Assembly (NCBI GenBank): GCA_002400895.1
Contig: NVRO01000162.1
Coordinates: forward strand, 1 to 7,017
Length of the DNA stretch: 7,017 nt
Direction: 5' to 3'
Source: Planctomycetota bacterium
Lineage (GTDB): Bacteria > Planctomycetota > UBA1135
Shown here: one piece after another, positions 6,501-7,017 of the stretch
Numbering within the stretch: the stretch's first letter is position 1
Layout: each line of letters begins with the position of its first letter
Made by a program: the position numbers and the translations under genes
Notes under the pieces: model-generated
The model's database searches: none
What the model was told of the DNA's origin: nothing
What the model saw: only the letters and a program-made list of their open reading frames with translations

Positions 6501-7017
6501 TTGCCGGAATCTACTCGGCTCAAGAACGATTTGATGAAACCGAAACGGTCTGCCGAAGAATCTTGTCGATTCGTCCGGAACACATTGGTGGCCGTCGCTT
6601 GCTTGGCGATGTCCTTGCCTGGCGCAACGACTTCTCTTCCGCAGCATTGATTTTCGCGGAACTCATGGAAGACGAGCCCGACAACGTCGACTTTGCCCGC
6701 CGGTATGCCGAACTAACTTTATGGGGCGGCAGCCACGAGAGCTCTCTGGAAATCTATCGTCAACTACTAATCGAAGATATTAGCCGTACCAGTCTGTGGC
6801 AGGGATTCCTCGATGCCGCCGCAGGCGCCCAAACCAAGGCCAGTCGCGACTTGGAGTTGTGTGCGGAAATTGGCAAGAGACTGAATCTTACCGACAGTGA
6901 CGATACCGAATTGCTCTCCAGATTGGCTAGCGTTCTGTTGAACGCCGGGCAGCCCAAGCAGGCAATTACCCTGCTTGAAAACGTAATCCGACAAAGCCCC
7001 CGTGATCGCCGTGCGCG
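3584..7017 (+). CDS. bcsA: BcsA-like cellulose synthase (GT2) with tandem PilZ domains, fused to a C-terminal TPR region; 3' end cut by the window
   Basis: Predicted inner-membrane synthase polymerising UDP-glucose into beta-1,4-glucan and extruding it. One unbroken frame of at least 1144 codons runs off the window. Numbered from ATG 3584 (the first in-frame start after the stop at 3485; ATG 3599 is the alternative; neither has a clear ribosome binding site): two membrane helices (about 8-24, 36-61); a GT2 domain with PTYNED (84-89), DDG (113-115), HAKAGNLN, DADH (161-164), TED (256-258) and QRLRW (294-298); about four helices between 329 and 488; and the gating-loop motif FxVTxK at 418-423. 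PilZ domain 1 has RxxxR (495-499) and DLSEAG (526-531), the full c-di-GMP signature. PilZ domain 2 has RxxxR (644-648) but DLSRSA (668-673). A further helix (766-785) leads to TPR-like helical repeats from about 800 onward, placed in the periplasm if the topology holds. BcsA proteins usually end soon after one PilZ domain. No BcsB gene is visible; it could lie downstream. Confidence 0.9.
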   Translation, partial: MLTRGMRQALMVLALAVSILYLWYRGQYTLNLETNYAIFASLLLYSAEAWGFLSMCLYFFQVWDLSEPAEQPILEGRTVDVFVPTYNEDVLLLRTTLQACLDLDYPHRTYVLDDGRRDEVRELADELGVRYITRDSNQHAKAGNLNHALEQTDGEFIIIFDADHVPQKRFINRLIGYFRDEKCGFVQTPHAFYNFDNFQGSCNFNKKKYWDDGLLFYKVIQRGLNRWNAVIFAGSAAIFRRKALEEVGYIAVETITEDMHTGIRMTALGWKTVYVSEPLISGQAAPDVTTFHSQRLRWGEGNLSILFIDNPLLMRGLTIPQRLSYFSSIISWSAGFSRIALYLTPPLLLLTGVAPLKEFTWTLGIILASYLLITQMSLRLVSGKNWSLFDIELFSMASFWTQIRSMFRAVFRRKKSKFVVTSKRGRQSDSLAPYIAPQLVLISISFIALVWGALRLVFNTSSDWYGPGIGGPLCMFYIYLAWVVVRRAMGAADQRFAYRHNAVLPVSFSFEDTGGEALRGMGVTADLSEAGINLVSYRPLEVGMSGRFMLRAGEQAFECRGKICHAEDVNIPKEAIENPEIPVTYRYGVHFSDLSPEQTDELHRIALHFAVPQLYSHFDSRVSRTKRLAFRILNVSAWKKREGRKPYRMPLVLGGEPGGASTFAVSEDLSRSAARLLTSTSFEVGRETRFLISTPLGEIEGKARIVRSDKRTFGPLEMWENVIAFTKFDGQGRGTLHSLLQPLDEESVQYALCARSKDAPQPLFQPLAIGLLSAAVLVPSSMAVFRSINSDDLFLQEAVSVGLQDEMDYQRFESIYRKALNSLPSNSQLSMLGELMMRQDRSAEAEELTRLMLSSEPHNLDLRKALADTLANLKQHEEAEQEYLAILETLRTTTDIVGMSAETVLLASARNLVHSGNTELALERFGELIETARAVDHSVISEYAGVLVSTKQYGKAEELLANSHGDPDSLFTLAGIYSAQERFDETETVCRRILSIRPEHIGGRRLLGDVLAWRNDFSSAALIFAELMEDEPDNVDFARRYAELTLWGGSHESSLEIYRQLLIEDISRTSLWQGFLDAAAGAQTKASRDLELCAEIGKRLNLTDSDDTELLSRLASVLLNAGQPKQAITLLENVIRQSPRDRRA

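Noticed and set aside
6140..6583. 147-codon - strand frame opposite the TPR region
   Set aside because: It is a shadow of the continuous synthase/TPR frame; the + strand translation has the regular helical repeat pattern.

Overview
The window carries four protein-coding genes, all on the + strand, with short gaps of about 30, 63 and 195 bases. I see no tRNA, rRNA, CRISPR array, insertion sequence or obvious long repeat. The base composition is moderate GC. My best guess for the source is an uncultured Planctomycetota-like Gram-negative bacterium. That rests on three things: the type of enoyl-CoA hydratase, the secreted choice-of-anchor J/C-type lectin protein whose C-terminal module resembles one I associate with marine planctomycetes, and start codons with little Shine-Dalgarno signal. 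This is inference, not proof.

Layout. Positions 2-970 hold an enoyl-CoA hydratase/isomerase domain (fatty-acid beta-oxidation) whose reading frame is open to the left edge, so it is probably the C-terminal part of a larger fused enzyme. Positions 1001-2227 encode a secreted protein with a jelly-roll 'choice-of-anchor J' domain, a cysteine-poor C-type lectin-like domain with QPD and WND motifs, and a C-terminal beta-rich module. Positions 2291-3388 encode a GH5-family beta-glycanase (cellulase-like) with a GTG start and a probable lipoprotein signal. From 3584 to the right edge there is a single continuous frame of at least 1144 codons. It encodes a BcsA-like cellulose synthase (GT2) with two consecutive PilZ domains, one more transmembrane helix and a long TPR region; it runs off the window.

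How the genes may work together. The last two genes read as an exopolysaccharide module: a c-di-GMP-regulated processive beta-glucan synthase preceded by a secreted or lipid-anchored glucanase, the same pairing as BcsA with its cellulase BcsZ in classical bcs operons, but with a GH5 enzyme. The unusual part is that the synthase polypeptide continues through an extra membrane span into a probably periplasmic TPR scaffold, which in classical systems is a separate protein (the TPR half of BcsC). The lectin-domain protein could be a surface carbohydrate-binding partner, but nothing beyond adjacency shows that. The beta-oxidation gene looks functionally unrelated.
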